This document shows, piece after piece, positions 11,714-21,314 of a stretch of 55,188 nucleotides of DNA (its first letter is position 1; each line of letters begins with the position of its first letter). The translations under genes and the position numbers were made by a program. This stretch comes from Candidatus Doudnabacteria bacterium. GTDB lineage: Bacteria > Patescibacteriota > Dojkabacteria > J137 > JAEUSD01. Below the pieces are notes generated by a model, which was not told where the DNA came from, searched no databases, and saw only the letters and a list, made by a program, of their open reading frames with translations. The stretch is from positions 1 through 55,188 of the forward strand of contig JAEUSD010000006.1 of the NCBI GenBank assembly GCA_016788825.1, read 5' to 3'.

Positions 11714-12580
11714 ATGGGAATCAAAGTTCTTAAACCAACAACACCAACAGCGCGACACACAGTATTGATCGATCGCTCCGAGTTACACAAAGGCCAGCCG
11801 CTTAAGTCTCTGGTCTCCAAGTTAAACTCCAAGGCTGGCCGCAACAACACTGGTAAAACTACTATGCGTCATCAAGGCGCAGGCGTGAAGAAGCAGTACA
11901 GGATTGTTGATTTTAAGCGAGACAAGTTGGATATCCCAGCAGTTGTAGAAAGACTTGAGTATGATCCAAACCGCAGCGCATTCTTGGCCTTGTTGAAGTA
12001 CGCTGACGGTGAACGAAGATATATTATTGCCCCAGATACACTTACAGTTGGGACGGAAATCAAGAGCACTGCCGCAGAAGCTCCGATCCAAGTGGGTAAC
12101 AATATGCCTTTGGCAAAGATCCCTCAAGGAACATTTGTTCATTCAGTTGAGGTAATGCCAGGACAAGGAGCTGTCGTTGGACGTAGTGCAGGAACTATGA
12201 TTCAGGTGATGGGAGGAGACAAAGGATACATACAGTTGAGAATGCCTAGCGGAGAGATTCGTTTGGTAAGTGAAGAGTGTCGTGCTACTATTGGGAACGT
12301 TTCGAACCCTGATCATAAAAACGTGAAGTTAGGTAGCGCAGGTCGCAATCGCCGTAAAGGTGTAAGACCAACAGTTCGTGGAGTAGCAATGTCATACATT
12401 CACCCTCACGGAGCTGGACAGGGTAAGAGCGGACGTCACGGAACAGGTGGACCGGCCAAAGATTTGTGGGGTAACAAAGTAGGTAAGCGCACACGTCGAC
12501 ACCGCAGAGTAACCAGCAAGTTTATTGTGCGCCGACGTCCAGAAACAAACGCATTTAAGAAATATAAAACAGTTATCTAA
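11714..12580 (+). CDS. rplB: Ribosomal protein uL2
   Basis: uL2 is a 23S rRNA binding protein needed for subunit joining and peptidyl transfer. It has 288 residues, slightly longer than usual. The signature GRNNTGKTTMRHQG near the N-terminus and the C-terminal HPHGAGQGKSGRHG with its conserved histidine are present. The start follows rplW by two bases and shows no SD. Confidence 0.98.
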   Translation: MGIKVLKPTTPTARHTVLIDRSELHKGQPLKSLVSKLNSKAGRNNTGKTTMRHQGAGVKKQYRIVDFKRDKLDIPAVVERLEYDPNRSAFLALLKYADGERRYIIAPDTLTVGTEIKSTAAEAPIQVGNNMPLAKIPQGTFVHSVEVMPGQGAVVGRSAGTMIQVMGGDKGYIQLRMPSGEIRLVSEECRATIGNVSNPDHKNVKLGSAGRNRRKGVRPTVRGVAMSYIHPHGAGQGKSGRHGTGGPAKDLWGNKVGKRTRRHRRVTSKFIVRRRPETNAFKKYKTVI

Positions 12581-12590
12581 ACTTTAGAAC

Positions 12591-12896
12591 ATGGCAAGAT
12601 CAAGCAAAAAAGGACCATATGTAGATCCTAAGTTGTTGGCAAAGGTTACCCAGACAAAAGCTGCAGGCAACCGCAAAGCTATAAAAACTTGGGCACGTAA
12701 AAGTACTATTTCGCCAGAAATGGTAGGAGTAAACTTTGAAGTACATAATGGTAAATGGTTCAATGCCGTATTTGTTACTGAGTCAATGGTTGGACACAAG
12801 TTGGGGGAGTTTTCTCCAACTCGCAAGTTCTCCGGACATAGTAAGAAAGGTAAGATTGCTAAATCTACTGGTTCAACTGGTAGAGCAACAGAATAA
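12591..12896 (+). CDS. rpsS: Ribosomal protein uS19
   Basis: uS19 binds the head of the small subunit. The 101 residues show [16 protein letters not shown] at the start and the conserved [16 protein letters not shown] segment. It lies between rplB and rplV in standard S10 order. Confidence 0.98.
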   Translation: MARSSKKGPYVDPKLLAKVTQTKAAGNRKAIKTWARKSTISPEMVGVNFEVHNGKWFNAVFVTESMVGHKLGEFSPTRKFSGHSKKGKIAKSTGSTGRATE

Positions 12897-12901
12897 AAAT
12901 T

Positions 12902-13378
12902 ATGGAAGTAAAAGCATTTGCTAAAAATATAAAAGGCTCGCCAAGAAAAGCAAGAATAGTTGCTGATGTTGTACGTGGTCAAAATGCTTTGTATGCAGTT
13001 GAGGCTTTGCGCTTTATGCCAAAGGCCGCTGCTCATACAGTGCGCAAAGCCATCGAGAGTGCGATTGCGAATGCAGTTCACAATCATAATATGCAAGCAG
13101 ATGCTCTTTCTGTCACCAAGATCATGATTGATCCAGGTATGACATACAAACGAATGATTCCTCAGTCACGCGGACGTGGAAGAATGATTATTAAACGCAC
13201 AAGCAACATTACAGTGTGGGTAGGGACAAAGGGTGCTCAAGTTGCTGAAGTAGCTAAAGAGCCTGTGAAAACAAAAGCTGCGAAGGCTGAAACAAAAACT
13301 AAGACCAAAACAAAAAAAACAGCTGCTAAGCCAAAAGCTGCAGCAAAAACAAAGAAAACAACTAAAGCGAAAGCATAA
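12902..13378 (+). CDS. rplV: Ribosomal protein uL22 with Lys/Ala-rich tail
   Basis: uL22 reaches into the exit tunnel. The first 115 or so residues are a normal L22 fold with the RGRGRMIIKRTSN beta-hairpin. The last 35-40 residues are an added low-complexity tail of Lys, Ala and Thr, probably disordered and RNA-binding. Total length of 158 compares with about 110 in many bacteria. The start is five bases after rpsS. Confidence 0.97.
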   Translation: MEVKAFAKNIKGSPRKARIVADVVRGQNALYAVEALRFMPKAAAHTVRKAIESAIANAVHNHNMQADALSVTKIMIDPGMTYKRMIPQSRGRGRMIIKRTSNITVWVGTKGAQVAEVAKEPVKTKAAKAETKTKTKTKKTAAKPKAAAKTKKTTKAKA

Positions 13379-13380
13379 AT

Positions 13381-14031
13381 ATGGGAAATAAAACAAATAC
13401 CACGGCCATGCGCCTGGGAGTAAACAAAAACTGGAAGTCAATTTGGTTTCAACCAGACTCTTCTTATGCAGATACTTTCTTACAAGATATGAAGGTGCGT
13501 AAGTTGGTGGAGAAGAAGTTGAAGAATGCCGGAGTAGCTGACGTGATCATCAAAAGAACGATGAACAGTGTAATTGTTGAAGTTATGGTAGCTCGCCCAG
13601 GAGTAGTGATTGGAAAAGCAGGCGCAGGAATCGATAGCTTGCGCAAAGATTTAAAGAAAATTACTAAAACCGATGTCGATGTGAAGGCTTATGAAGTAAA
13701 GCGACCAGAAATCGAAGCTAAGCTTGTAGGCGAGAATGTTGCATCTCAGTGTGAGCGACGTGTATCTCCAAAGATCGCAGCTCGCAAAGCAGCTGAGGCG
13801 GCTATGGATACAGGACTTATCAAAGGAATTACAATCATTGTATCTGGAAGAATTCGCGGTGCAGAAATCGCTCGCACAGAGAAGATTAGTCTCGGCGTTG
13901 TGCCAAGACATACACTGCGCGCAGATATTGACTATGCATTGGTTGAAGCTCAAGTGCCAGCTGCCGGAAAACACGGTATCAAGGTATGGATAAATAAAGG
14001 AGAAAAACAAACGTACAGTATTGAAAAATAA
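13381..14031 (+). CDS. rpsC: Ribosomal protein uS3
   Basis: uS3 is part of the mRNA entry tunnel. The 216 residues include a KH domain with GVVIGKAGAGIDSL and the C-terminal GIKVWINKGE motif. The stop overlaps the rplP start (TAATG), so the two are likely translated together. Confidence 0.98.
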   Translation: MGNKTNTTAMRLGVNKNWKSIWFQPDSSYADTFLQDMKVRKLVEKKLKNAGVADVIIKRTMNSVIVEVMVARPGVVIGKAGAGIDSLRKDLKKITKTDVDVKAYEVKRPEIEAKLVGENVASQCERRVSPKIAARKAAEAAMDTGLIKGITIIVSGRIRGAEIARTEKISLGVVPRHTLRADIDYALVEAQVPAAGKHGIKVWINKGEKQTYSIEK

Positions 14032-14432
14032 TGCAACCACGCAACCGTAAACACAAAAAAGAATTTAGAGGTAAGATGCGAGGAATTGCTTGGAGAGGAA
14101 GTACCATCACCTTCGGTGAATTTGGACTTCAAGCTACAGATCGCGGATGGATCTCGGCAAAGCAAATTGAAGCTGCTCGTAAAACAGTTGCTCGTGCTAC
14201 CAAGCGTCGTGGGCGTATCTGGATCAAGATGTTCCCACACAAGCCTGTAACCAAGAAAAGTGATGAAGTAACTCGCGGAGCAGGAAAGGGAGAAGTTGAT
14301 CATTACGTATGTGTGATCAAACCAGGACTTGTATTACTTGAAATCGGAGGATTGGACAAAGAAGTAAGTGTGAGCAGTTTGAAACTTGCAGCACAAAAGT
14401 TACCTATCAAAACCAGAGTAATCGAAAAATAA
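14031..14432 (+). CDS. rplP: Ribosomal protein uL16
   Basis: uL16 helps position the A-site tRNA. The 133-residue sequence starts MQPRNRKHKKEFRGKMRG and holds the RRGRIWIKMFPHKPVTKK segment. The ATG shares a base with the rpsC stop, and there is no leader or SD. Confidence 0.98.
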   Translation: MQPRNRKHKKEFRGKMRGIAWRGSTITFGEFGLQATDRGWISAKQIEAARKTVARATKRRGRIWIKMFPHKPVTKKSDEVTRGAGKGEVDHYVCVIKPGLVLLEIGGLDKEVSVSSLKLAAQKLPIKTRVIEK

Positions 14433-14433
14433 C

Positions 14434-14640
14434 ATGGCAAAGAAGAAAGTTGAAACAACAGAAAAGGCAGAAGCTAATACAGTTAAGACTTGGGTTGATG
14501 TACAAGACATGCAAAGAGAATATGCAAAGTTGAAAGTGAACATACTAAAAGGTACAGAAAAGAACGTAACTTTACTAAAAAAGACACGCAAGCAAATTGC
14601 GCGAGCATTGACAGCTATCAATCAAGACAAGACTAAATAA
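14434..14640 (+). CDS. rpmC: Ribosomal protein uL29
   Basis: A small, mainly helical 68-residue protein in the position of L29 between rplP and rpsQ. It is divergent at the N-terminus but keeps the LKVNILKGTEKNVTLLKKTRKQIARALTA helical hairpin pattern, shortened here only by description. uL29 lies near the tunnel exit. Assignment rests on position plus C-terminal pattern. Confidence 0.9.
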   Translation: MAKKKVETTEKAEANTVKTWVDVQDMQREYAKLKVNILKGTEKNVTLLKKTRKQIARALTAINQDKTK

Positions 14641-14641
14641 T

Positions 14642-14890
14642 ATGGACAAGAAACAACGCACATTAGTAGGCAAAGTAATCAAAAAAAGTAGTGCAAATAC
14701 TATCAAGGTAAGAGTGGAAATCAAAAGCACTCACCCTTTGTACGGTAAAGTTGTTACACGTCACAAGAATTATTTGGTGCACTGCACAAATGAGCAGTTT
14801 GACCAAGTTCAACTTGATCAAGTAGTTAATATTGGTGAGACACGCCCAATGTCTAAGCTTAAATCATGGGCATTAATTGAGAGTAAATAA
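14642..14890 (+). CDS. rpsQ: Ribosomal protein uS17
   Basis: A primary 16S rRNA binding protein with an OB fold. The 82 residues begin [20 protein letters not shown] and contain [14 protein letters not shown] and the GETRPMSK motif. Its stop overlaps the rplN start by one base. Confidence 0.98.
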   Translation: MDKKQRTLVGKVIKKSSANTIKVRVEIKSTHPLYGKVVTRHKNYLVHCTNEQFDQVQLDQVVNIGETRPMSKLKSWALIESK

Positions 14891-15273
14891 TGGTACAGAA
14901 ACTATCAAGACTAAAAGTTGCCGATAACAGTGGAGCCAAAGAAATTATGGTGATCCAGGTGTTGGGACGTAAAAAAGGAAATAGCTTGATGCGGTTTGCT
15001 TATGTAGGAGATTTGGTAAGTGCATCAGTTAAAAAAGCGATTCCTAACGGTCAACTTAAGCCAGGAGATGTTGTGCATGCAGTAGTTGTGAGAGCCAAGA
15101 AAGAAGTAAAGCGCAAGGATGGCACTTATGTGAAGTTTGATGACAACGCCGCAGTGTTGATTAACAAAGCAAATAATGATCCTCGTGGTACACGTATTTT
15201 CGGGCCAGTAGCCAGAGAGCTTCGTGACAAAGGATTTCAGAAGATTGTATCTTTAGCACCAGAAGTACTATAA
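14890..15273 (+). CDS. rplN: Ribosomal protein uL14
   Basis: uL14 forms an intersubunit bridge. The 127 residues contain [17 protein letters not shown] and the C-terminal [19 protein letters not shown] signature. Start overlaps the rpsQ stop (TAATG). Confidence 0.98.
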   Translation: MVQKLSRLKVADNSGAKEIMVIQVLGRKKGNSLMRFAYVGDLVSASVKKAIPNGQLKPGDVVHAVVVRAKKEVKRKDGTYVKFDDNAAVLINKANNDPRGTRIFGPVARELRDKGFQKIVSLAPEVL

Positions 15274-15276
15274 ATC

Positions 15277-15615
15277 ATGAATAGACTAAAAACAGGAGAC
15301 AAAGTAAAAGTAATGCGCGGCAAAGAGGCTGGCAAAGAAGGTGAATTGCTGAAGATTGTACGTGTCAAAGACCGAAAAGGTGTCGAGAAAGTACGCGTTG
15401 TTGTAGGCGGAATCAATAAAGTAAAGAGACACCAAAAGCCAAACCCGACACTGGGTTTAGCTGGCGGAGTGATCGAAATAGAAAAACCAATTGACATCTC
15501 AAATGTGATGTTAATAGATCCTAAGTTAAATGTACCAACTAGGGTGGGAGTAAAGGTTGATGAGAAAACTGGCAAAAAGGTACGTTTTGCCAAGAAAAGT
15601 GGACAAACATTGTAA
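15277..15615 (+). CDS. rplX: Ribosomal protein uL24
   Basis: uL24 starts large-subunit assembly. The KOW motif KTGDKVKVMRGKEAGKEGEL is near the N-terminus of the 112-residue protein, and a GGINKVKRH segment follows. Position between rplN and rplE is standard. Confidence 0.98.
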   Translation: MNRLKTGDKVKVMRGKEAGKEGELLKIVRVKDRKGVEKVRVVVGGINKVKRHQKPNPTLGLAGGVIEIEKPIDISNVMLIDPKLNVPTRVGVKVDEKTGKKVRFAKKSGQTL

Positions 15616-15623
15616 TAAATAAA

Positions 15624-16172
15624 ATGGCGAAACCAACACTAAAACAAAAATACGAAGATTCAATCCGAGCCGAGTTAGCGAAAGAGCTAGGGATTACAAA
15701 TGCTATGGCTATTCCAAACTTGACTAAGATTGTAGTCAACGCGGGTATCGGAAAAGAGTTTACATCAAACTCGAATGTAGCTGAGGATTATGCACAGGAT
15801 ATCGCTTTAATCACTGGTCAAAAACCAGCCGTAACCAAATCAAAGAAAGCTGTATCAAACTTTAAATTGCGTGAAAACACAGATAACGGTTTGAAAGTAA
15901 CTCTACGTGGAGACAGGATGTGGGAATTCTATTACAAACTGGTTAATATCGTATTGCCAAGAGTAAAAGATTTCCGTGGTGTTTCAGACAAAGCTTTCGA
16001 TAAACGTGGCAACTATGCTTTAGGTATCAAAGAGCATACAGTTTTTCCAGAAATTGATACAAATAAACTAGTCAAAATACGTACATTACAGGTTATAATC
16101 TGTACCTCTGCGCAAAACGACGATCATGCGAAAGTCTTGCTACAGAAGTTAGGTATGCCTTTTAAGAAATAA
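15624..16172 (+). CDS. rplE: Ribosomal protein uL5
   Basis: uL5 binds 5S rRNA in the central protuberance. The 182 residues contain KIVVNAGIGKE, GQKPAVTKSKKAVSNFKLR and RVKDFRGVSDKAFD, all family signatures. There is no SD, only an A-rich spacer. Confidence 0.98.
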   Translation: MAKPTLKQKYEDSIRAELAKELGITNAMAIPNLTKIVVNAGIGKEFTSNSNVAEDYAQDIALITGQKPAVTKSKKAVSNFKLRENTDNGLKVTLRGDRMWEFYYKLVNIVLPRVKDFRGVSDKAFDKRGNYALGIKEHTVFPEIDTNKLVKIRTLQVIICTSAQNDDHAKVLLQKLGMPFKK

Positions 16173-16184
16173 TAACTAAAAAAC

Positions 16185-16394
16185 ATGGCCGGAAAAGCAC
16201 AAAAATACGCAGCAAAAACAAAAACAGCGAAAAGACTACGTGGAAGCTTAAAGCATTCGACAAAGGCTTATAATCGTTGTGAGATTTGTGGGCGTTCTAG
16301 AGGCTATATCCGTAAATACAAGATTTGCCGAATCTGCTTTAGACAGAGGGCAATGAACGGAGAACTTCCAGGAGTTCACGTCGCAACTTGGTAA
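16185..16394 (+). CDS. rpsN: Ribosomal protein uS14, zinc type
   Basis: A 69-residue type Z S14 with a four-cysteine zinc ribbon (Cys32, Cys35, Cys48, Cys51) and the C-terminal [11 protein letters not shown] signature. It is a little longer at the N-terminus than the common 61-residue form. It assembles into the small-subunit head. Confidence 0.97.
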   Translation: MAGKAQKYAAKTKTAKRLRGSLKHSTKAYNRCEICGRSRGYIRKYKICRICFRQRAMNGELPGVHVATW

Positions 16395-16410
16395 TTAGAA
16401 AAATAAAATT

Positions 16411-16806
16411 ATGCTTATTACAGATCCAATTGCAGATTTCTTAACCAGAATCCGCAATGCACAACAAAGAGAAAAACAAGAGTTGCAAGTACCAGCGACG
16501 AAGATGATCGTGGCAATCACAGAGATTCTAAAGAAAGAGGGTTTTATTAAAGACTACCAATTGGTAGACACAGAGCCACAGAAAACACTATCTGTAGAGT
16601 TGAAATATGTGAATGGTGTTGCAGCAATCCGCGACTTGAAACGTGTATCGAAGCCAGGTGTTCGTCGCTATGTAGGATACAAAGATATCCCACATGTAAT
16701 GCGCGGACTAGGTGTAGCAATCTTGTCTACTCCAAAAGGTATCATGACTGGAAAACAGGCTCGAGTGGAGAAGACAGGTGGAGAATTTATTTGCACAGTT
16801 TATTAA
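16411..16806 (+). CDS. rpsH: Ribosomal protein uS8
   Basis: uS8 binds the 16S central domain and in E. coli represses the spc operon. The 131 residues start with DPIADFLTRIRNAQ and end with the STPKGIMTGKQAR and GGEFICTVY signatures. Upstream is A-rich with no SD. Confidence 0.98.
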   Translation: MLITDPIADFLTRIRNAQQREKQELQVPATKMIVAITEILKKEGFIKDYQLVDTEPQKTLSVELKYVNGVAAIRDLKRVSKPGVRRYVGYKDIPHVMRGLGVAILSTPKGIMTGKQARVEKTGGEFICTVY

Positions 16807-16812
16807 TATTAA

Positions 16813-17367
16813 ATGTCTAGAGTAGGTAAAAATCCAATCACAATTCCACAAGGTGTGACAGTAGAGATTTCTCAGGGGGGTGAGTTTGGCAACCAGGAGA
16901 TCAAGGTCACCGGTCCAAAAGGGACAATGACTCGTGCTGTAAGGCATGGAGTTAGCGTCAAGGTTGAAGATGGCAAGGTTGTATTGGAACGTGCTAACGA
17001 ATCAAATCAGATTAAAAGCTATCACGGTTTGTACCGTGCGCTAATCCAGAACATGGTGCAAGGAGTAACTCAAGGTTTTGTAAAAGAGCTAGAGATTGAG
17101 GGAATTGGTTATCGTGCTGATCAACAAGGTGATAAAGTTGTCTTTTCACTAGGTTATTCACATAAGATTGACTATATTCCGCCAACAGGAGTGGTGGTGA
17201 CTGCAGTTAGCCAGACTGAATTAAAAGTCGAAGGAGTAGACAAACAGTTAGTCGGTGAGGTTGCTGCTAAAATCCGCAGCTTCCGAGAGCCAGAGCCATA
17301 CAAGGGTAAGGGAGTAAGATACAAAGGTGAACAAATTAGACGTAAATCAGTCAAGAAAGGTGCTTAA
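16813..17367 (+). CDS. rplF: Ribosomal protein uL6
   Basis: uL6 lies near the sarcin-ricin loop. The 184-residue protein has the [14 protein letters not shown] start and the C-terminal [18 protein letters not shown] signature. It abuts rplR by two bases. Confidence 0.98.
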   Translation: MSRVGKNPITIPQGVTVEISQGGEFGNQEIKVTGPKGTMTRAVRHGVSVKVEDGKVVLERANESNQIKSYHGLYRALIQNMVQGVTQGFVKELEIEGIGYRADQQGDKVVFSLGYSHKIDYIPPTGVVVTAVSQTELKVEGVDKQLVGEVAAKIRSFREPEPYKGKGVRYKGEQIRRKSVKKGA

Positions 17368-17369
17368 TA

Positions 17370-17708
17370 ATGTTACATAAGCAATTAAAACAGCAAAAAA
17401 GAAGAGCGCATATCAGAAAGAATGTTTCTGGTGTTGCAGAAAAGCCTCGTTTGTCGGTTTACCGCTCAAATAAACACATCTACGCTCAATTGATTGATGA
17501 TGTGAAAGGCGTTACACTCGCTGCTGCTAGTGATCACGCAGAGAAAGGTAATCCTGTTCAGAAGGCAGCAGCAGTAGGTGCTAAAATTGCTCAGTTAGCG
17601 AGCAAACTAGGAATCTCGACAGCTGTATTTGACCGTGGAGGCTACAAGTTTCATGGTCGAGTAAAATCTTTGGCAGATAGCGCGCGTGAGGCAGGACTAA
17701 AATTCTAA
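17370..17708 (+). CDS. rplR: Ribosomal protein uL18
   Basis: A 5S rRNA binding protein of 112 residues. [18 protein letters not shown] and the C-terminal [20 protein letters not shown] are typical. It sits between rplF and rpsE. Confidence 0.98.
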   Translation: MLHKQLKQQKRRAHIRKNVSGVAEKPRLSVYRSNKHIYAQLIDDVKGVTLAAASDHAEKGNPVQKAAAVGAKIAQLASKLGISTAVFDRGGYKFHGRVKSLADSAREAGLKF

Positions 17709-17715
17709 ATCAAAT

Positions 17716-18231
17716 ATGGAACAACAGACACAACAAAAACCACAACTACAAAAACCAAATTTTAAACAGAACAAACAACGTCCTCGCAAAGATGATGATG
17801 GATTTGATTCTCGCATCATAAACATCCGTCGTGTTTCTCGTATGTACAAGGGAGGTCGTCGTATGCGCATGAGTGTATTTGTAGTTGTTGGGGATCGCAA
17901 GGGAAGAGTAGGATTGGGCTTAGGTAAAGGAGCAGATGTCGCTTTGGCGCAATCCAAAGCAGTTGAAAAGGCAAAGAGATCAATGATCACTGTAAACATG
18001 AAGGGTAGCACAATCCCCCATGAGTCTTTGGTCAAAGAGCGAGCTACAAAGGTTTTGCTCAAGCCAGCTGCTCCTGGAACAGGATTGATCGCAGGAGCTA
18101 CAGTAAAGGCAATCTTGGAGGTAGCAGGAGTCAAAGATATCTTGTCCAAGATATTGGGATCGACAAATCAAATAAATACAGCACATGCAACGTTTAATGC
18201 TTTGAAAGGATTACGCGCAGCAAGATTATGA
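17716..18231 (+). CDS. rpsE: Ribosomal protein uS5
   Basis: uS5 acts in decoding fidelity. After a Gln/Lys-rich N-terminal extension, the 171-residue protein has the RRMRMSVFVVVGDRKGRVG and GLGKGADVALA segments and the C-terminal GSTNQINTAHATFNAL motif. The stop overlaps the rplO start by ATGA. rpmD (uL30), which usually follows rpsE, is absent. Confidence 0.98.
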   Translation: MEQQTQQKPQLQKPNFKQNKQRPRKDDDGFDSRIINIRRVSRMYKGGRRMRMSVFVVVGDRKGRVGLGLGKGADVALAQSKAVEKAKRSMITVNMKGSTIPHESLVKERATKVLLKPAAPGTGLIAGATVKAILEVAGVKDILSKILGSTNQINTAHATFNALKGLRAARL

Positions 18232-18680
18232 TACATAGTTTACCAACACCAAAAAGTAAAAAAGCAAAAGTTCAGGTAGGTCGCGGAATTGGAACCGGAC
18301 ATGGTGGACATACCGCAGGTCGTGGAACCAAAGGTCAAAAATCCCGTTCAGGTTACTCTCGTCCACGTCCAGGATTTGAAGGAGGTCAGATGCCATTAGC
18401 CCGTAGATTGCCAAAGCTGAGAGGCTTTAGCCGCAACTGGTTAAGCTCTGGCGTGCAGAGATTCCAACTCCCGTTGTCGTTGGTTGCCGAGGTGATCGCA
18501 GATGGTAAAGTAAATGTAGAGACATTGGTTGAAAACGGATTGATCCGACCAGTAAGCAAGAAGATCAGTGTAAAAATACTGTTTGATGCTGAGATTGACA
18601 AAGCCCTTTCTATCGAAGGGATTCCCATGTCAGCAAAAGCAAAAGCAGCTGTGGAGAAGGCGGGGGGAAAAGTAGCCTAA
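18228..18680 (+). CDS. rplO: Ribosomal protein uL15
   Basis: The 150 residues contain the glycine-rich N-terminal GRGIGTGHGGHTAGRGTKGQ region and GFEGGQMPLARRLPK. The ATG overlaps the rpsE stop (ATGA), so translation is probably coupled. There is no uL30 gene between them. Confidence 0.98.
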   Translation: MIHSLPTPKSKKAKVQVGRGIGTGHGGHTAGRGTKGQKSRSGYSRPRPGFEGGQMPLARRLPKLRGFSRNWLSSGVQRFQLPLSLVAEVIADGKVNVETLVENGLIRPVSKKISVKILFDAEIDKALSIEGIPMSAKAKAAVEKAGGKVA

Positions 18681-18699
18681 ACAATCTTTTAACTCAACA

Positions 18700-20178
18700 A
18701 TGAGATTCAAACTTCCCAAGTTAAAAATAGGGTTACCACGATTTCGTTTCACGACTAGTACTAAGTCTTACAATTCACAGACCTCTCTTTGGAGACTAAT
18801 TTTCACCAAAGAAGTCGGTAAAAAGATACTATTCACGCTGTTTATTGTCTTTATCTATCGATTATTGTCTGCTGTCCCGCTTCCTGGAATCAATATGGAT
18901 GTTTATCTGCAACAGTTTGCTGACAAGTCTAGCTCACAGATCAACTATTTTTTGACTGTGTTTACAGGCGGAAGTTTGGAGACTCCTAGTATTGTTGGTT
19001 TGGGAATCGGTGTCTACATTACAGCATCAATTATCATTCAGTTATTGTCTTCGATTGTTCCTAGGTTAGAGGAGTTGAGCAAAGAGGGTAACAGAGGGAA
19101 GCAAGTGATTGATCAGTATACTCGGTACTTAACGGTTCCACTATCATTTGTATACTCAATAGGGTATCTGTTCTTGGCTACTCAAGATCCCACAACTGGG
19201 CAAGCTAGCCCGTTAAGCAATTTAATTCCTAGACTTCCAGATGGAAGCTTTTCTATCCCAAGAGTGCTGTTTATGGCGTTGGTACTGACTGCTGGATCGC
19301 TATTTTTGATGTGGTTGTCAGAACTAATTACAGAAAATGGAATTGGTAATGGATCCTCCATTTTGATTATGGTAAGCATTCTTAGCAATGTCCCAGCATT
19401 TATTGGTAACGATTTGTCTGCACTAAACATAGCAGGGGCTATTGGGCAAGTATTCCAAGGTAGATTTGAATTTTTGACCGATCCAAGTATGGTAGCAGTT
19501 TACCTAATCGCGATTGGGATAATCGTGCTCACCATAGGGACGGTTATTATGAGTGAGTCTACCCGCAAGATTCAGATCCAGTATGCGAGAAGAGAAAGAA
19601 TGGGAGGGGAGACAGAATCCGTTTTGCCGCTAAAATTAAATCAGTCAGGGGTATTGCCGATTATCTTTGCATCAGCCTTATTAACTTTTCCTCGGGTAAT
19701 TATCCCAATTCTAGAAAGGATCGTAGATCCAGTTTCAGAGGTTGGTAGATTCTTATCTTCCCTGAATACAAGTTTCTTATTTGACAGTACACAACCAGCC
19801 TACTGGGTGATCTATTTCGTGGCAATCATGCTGCTTTCACTTTTGTATGCAAACATAGCGTTGAAGCCAGAGCAAGTAGCTGAGAACTTGCAAAAGTCTG
19901 GTGGGTTTATTCCAGGGATCCGCCCAGGAAAGACAACAGAATCATACATCTCTATCACATTGTTGCGTCTGACATTTGCTGGATCAATATTCTTGGGAGT
20001 GATTGCTTTGATCCCACTAGTAGCAGGTTCCGCATTGTTTCAATTGTCCGGATACCAATTCACACTGTTCTCGGCCATTGGAGGTACTAGCATTCTGATT
20101 GTTGTTGGGGTAATCTTGGATACAATAAGACAGTTGCAATCTTTGCGAGCTACTCAGAGCTACGAACGTTACTTATGA
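18700..20178 (+). CDS. secY: Preprotein translocase subunit SecY
   Basis: The channel of the general secretion pathway. The 492-residue protein has about ten membrane helices, the plug/TM2 signature GLGIGVYITASIIIQLLSS and GNGSSILIM. It carries an N-terminal extension of about 45 basic residues before the first helix, longer than typical SecY (about 430-440). Its stop overlaps the start of map. adk, often between secY and map, is missing here. Confidence 0.98.
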   Translation: MRFKLPKLKIGLPRFRFTTSTKSYNSQTSLWRLIFTKEVGKKILFTLFIVFIYRLLSAVPLPGINMDVYLQQFADKSSSQINYFLTVFTGGSLETPSIVGLGIGVYITASIIIQLLSSIVPRLEELSKEGNRGKQVIDQYTRYLTVPLSFVYSIGYLFLATQDPTTGQASPLSNLIPRLPDGSFSIPRVLFMALVLTAGSLFLMWLSELITENGIGNGSSILIMVSILSNVPAFIGNDLSALNIAGAIGQVFQGRFEFLTDPSMVAVYLIAIGIIVLTIGTVIMSESTRKIQIQYARRERMGGETESVLPLKLNQSGVLPIIFASALLTFPRVIIPILERIVDPVSEVGRFLSSLNTSFLFDSTQPAYWVIYFVAIMLLSLLYANIALKPEQVAENLQKSGGFIPGIRPGKTTESYISITLLRLTFAGSIFLGVIALIPLVAGSALFQLSGYQFTLFSAIGGTSILIVVGVILDTIRQLQSLRATQSYERYL

Positions 20179-20972
20179 AGATCAAGGTGCACAAAAAAAC
20201 CTCATTGGATGCAGACAAAATGCGTTCTGCCGCAAAGCTTTCCACCCAGATACTAAAGCAAATATACGACGCCACACGCATCGGGGTTTCCCCAAGCGAA
20301 CTAAATACCCTTGCAGGTGAATTATGCGCCCAAAACGGCGTAAAACCCGCTTTTAAGGACGTTTTGAACCCTCGGGGAGAGGTTTTTGGGGGAAATATTT
20401 GTATATCCGTGAATGAGGCAGTGTTGCATGGTACTCCCTTCTCAAAGGCGCCACTTGCTGATGGTGATGTTGTGAAACTTGATTTCGGCATCATACTAGA
20501 CGGACATTACACAGACCAATGTGTGACCTTGGGCTTGGGAAATATTTCGGAGGCGGATAAGGCACTAATTGCTACAGGAAAAATGGCTGTGCAGGCCGGG
20601 CTGAAGCAAGTTCAGCCCGGCCGTCACACTGGTGATGCCGGCCATGCGATCCAAACAATTGCGGAAATGGCCGGCTTCAACGTTCTAAAAGAGTATATTG
20701 GGCATGGAATCGGAAAATCTTTATGGGAAGAACCAGAGATTCCAGCCTACGGAAATCCCGGAATGGGGCAAGAATTTGAACCAGGAATGGTGGTCTGTAT
20801 TGAGGCGCAAGTTGTATCGGGAGATGGCGAAACCTTTGTAGATGAAGACGATTGGACCGTTGTGACCGTTGATGGTAGCAAGGGAGTAATGTTCGAATAC
20901 ATGGTTTTGGTCACAGAAACTGGCTCGGAAGTACTTACTAGCAACTTGGATTGGGAAATATTTTCTCCCTGA
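20175..20972 (+). CDS. map: Methionine aminopeptidase, type I
   Basis: Removes N-terminal methionine from new proteins using two metal ions. The ligands are visible in order: the LDFG and YTDQ aspartates, the GHGIGKSLWEEP histidine, the CIEAQ glutamate and the final FEYMVLVT glutamate. The last motif has Tyr where many enzymes have His (FEHT). At 265 residues the length is normal. It overlaps secY by four bases. Confidence 0.96.
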   Translation: MKIKVHKKTSLDADKMRSAAKLSTQILKQIYDATRIGVSPSELNTLAGELCAQNGVKPAFKDVLNPRGEVFGGNICISVNEAVLHGTPFSKAPLADGDVVKLDFGIILDGHYTDQCVTLGLGNISEADKALIATGKMAVQAGLKQVQPGRHTGDAGHAIQTIAEMAGFNVLKEYIGHGIGKSLWEEPEIPAYGNPGMGQEFEPGMVVCIEAQVVSGDGETFVDEDDWTVVTVDGSKGVMFEYMVLVTETGSEVLTSNLDWEIFSP

Positions 20973-20978
20973 TTTATA

Positions 20979-21007
20979 TTGAGAGTATTCATATCTTCTG
21001 GTAAAAT
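20979..21007 (+). promoter_or_regulatory. Promoter of infA-rpmJ-rpsM operon
   Basis: TTGAGA (20979-20984) and TAAAAT (21002-21007) are 17 bases apart, in the only real gap of the ribosomal block after map. The predicted start near 21014 leaves a leader of about 22 bases to infA. Confidence 0.7.
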
Positions 21008-21035
21008 TGCCTGCTTTATAGACAGGGCCTAAAAA

Positions 21036-21314
21036 ATGCACCCAAAAGGGCAAAATGACCAGAAAGAAGAGAAAATATTAGTTGAGGGTTTGGTATTGGA
21101 GGCTTTGCCAGATAGTCAGTATCTTGTAGAGGTTGAGATAGCTCCTGGTGTAAAACATCAGTTGTTGGGTTACTTGGCAGGAAGAATGAAGCAAAGGTAC
21201 ATTAAAGTATTGCCGGGAGATAAGGTGAGAATCGAAATTTCTACGTACAATTTAGAGTTAGGTAGGATTAGAGATAAAATTTTTAAGAAAAGAATACAAG
21301 AACCAGTAAAATGA
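21036..21314 (+). CDS. infA: Translation initiation factor IF-1
   Basis: IF-1 is an OB-fold factor binding the ribosomal A site during initiation. The 92 residues include [19 protein letters not shown] and [23 protein letters not shown], shown here as two pieces of the fold. The protein has a short Lys/Glu N-terminal extension and about 16 extra C-terminal residues. The stop overlaps the rpmJ start by ATGA. Confidence 0.96.
   Translation: MHPKGQNDQKEEKILVEGLVLEALPDSQYLVEVEIAPGVKHQLLGYLAGRMKQRYIKVLPGDKVRIEISTYNLELGRIRDKIFKKRIQEPVK

Noticed and set aside
13166-13441. Minus-strand 91-codon frame opposite rplV
   Set aside because: It is Cys/Phe/Ser-rich because it mirrors the Lys/Ala tail of uL22; no start context.
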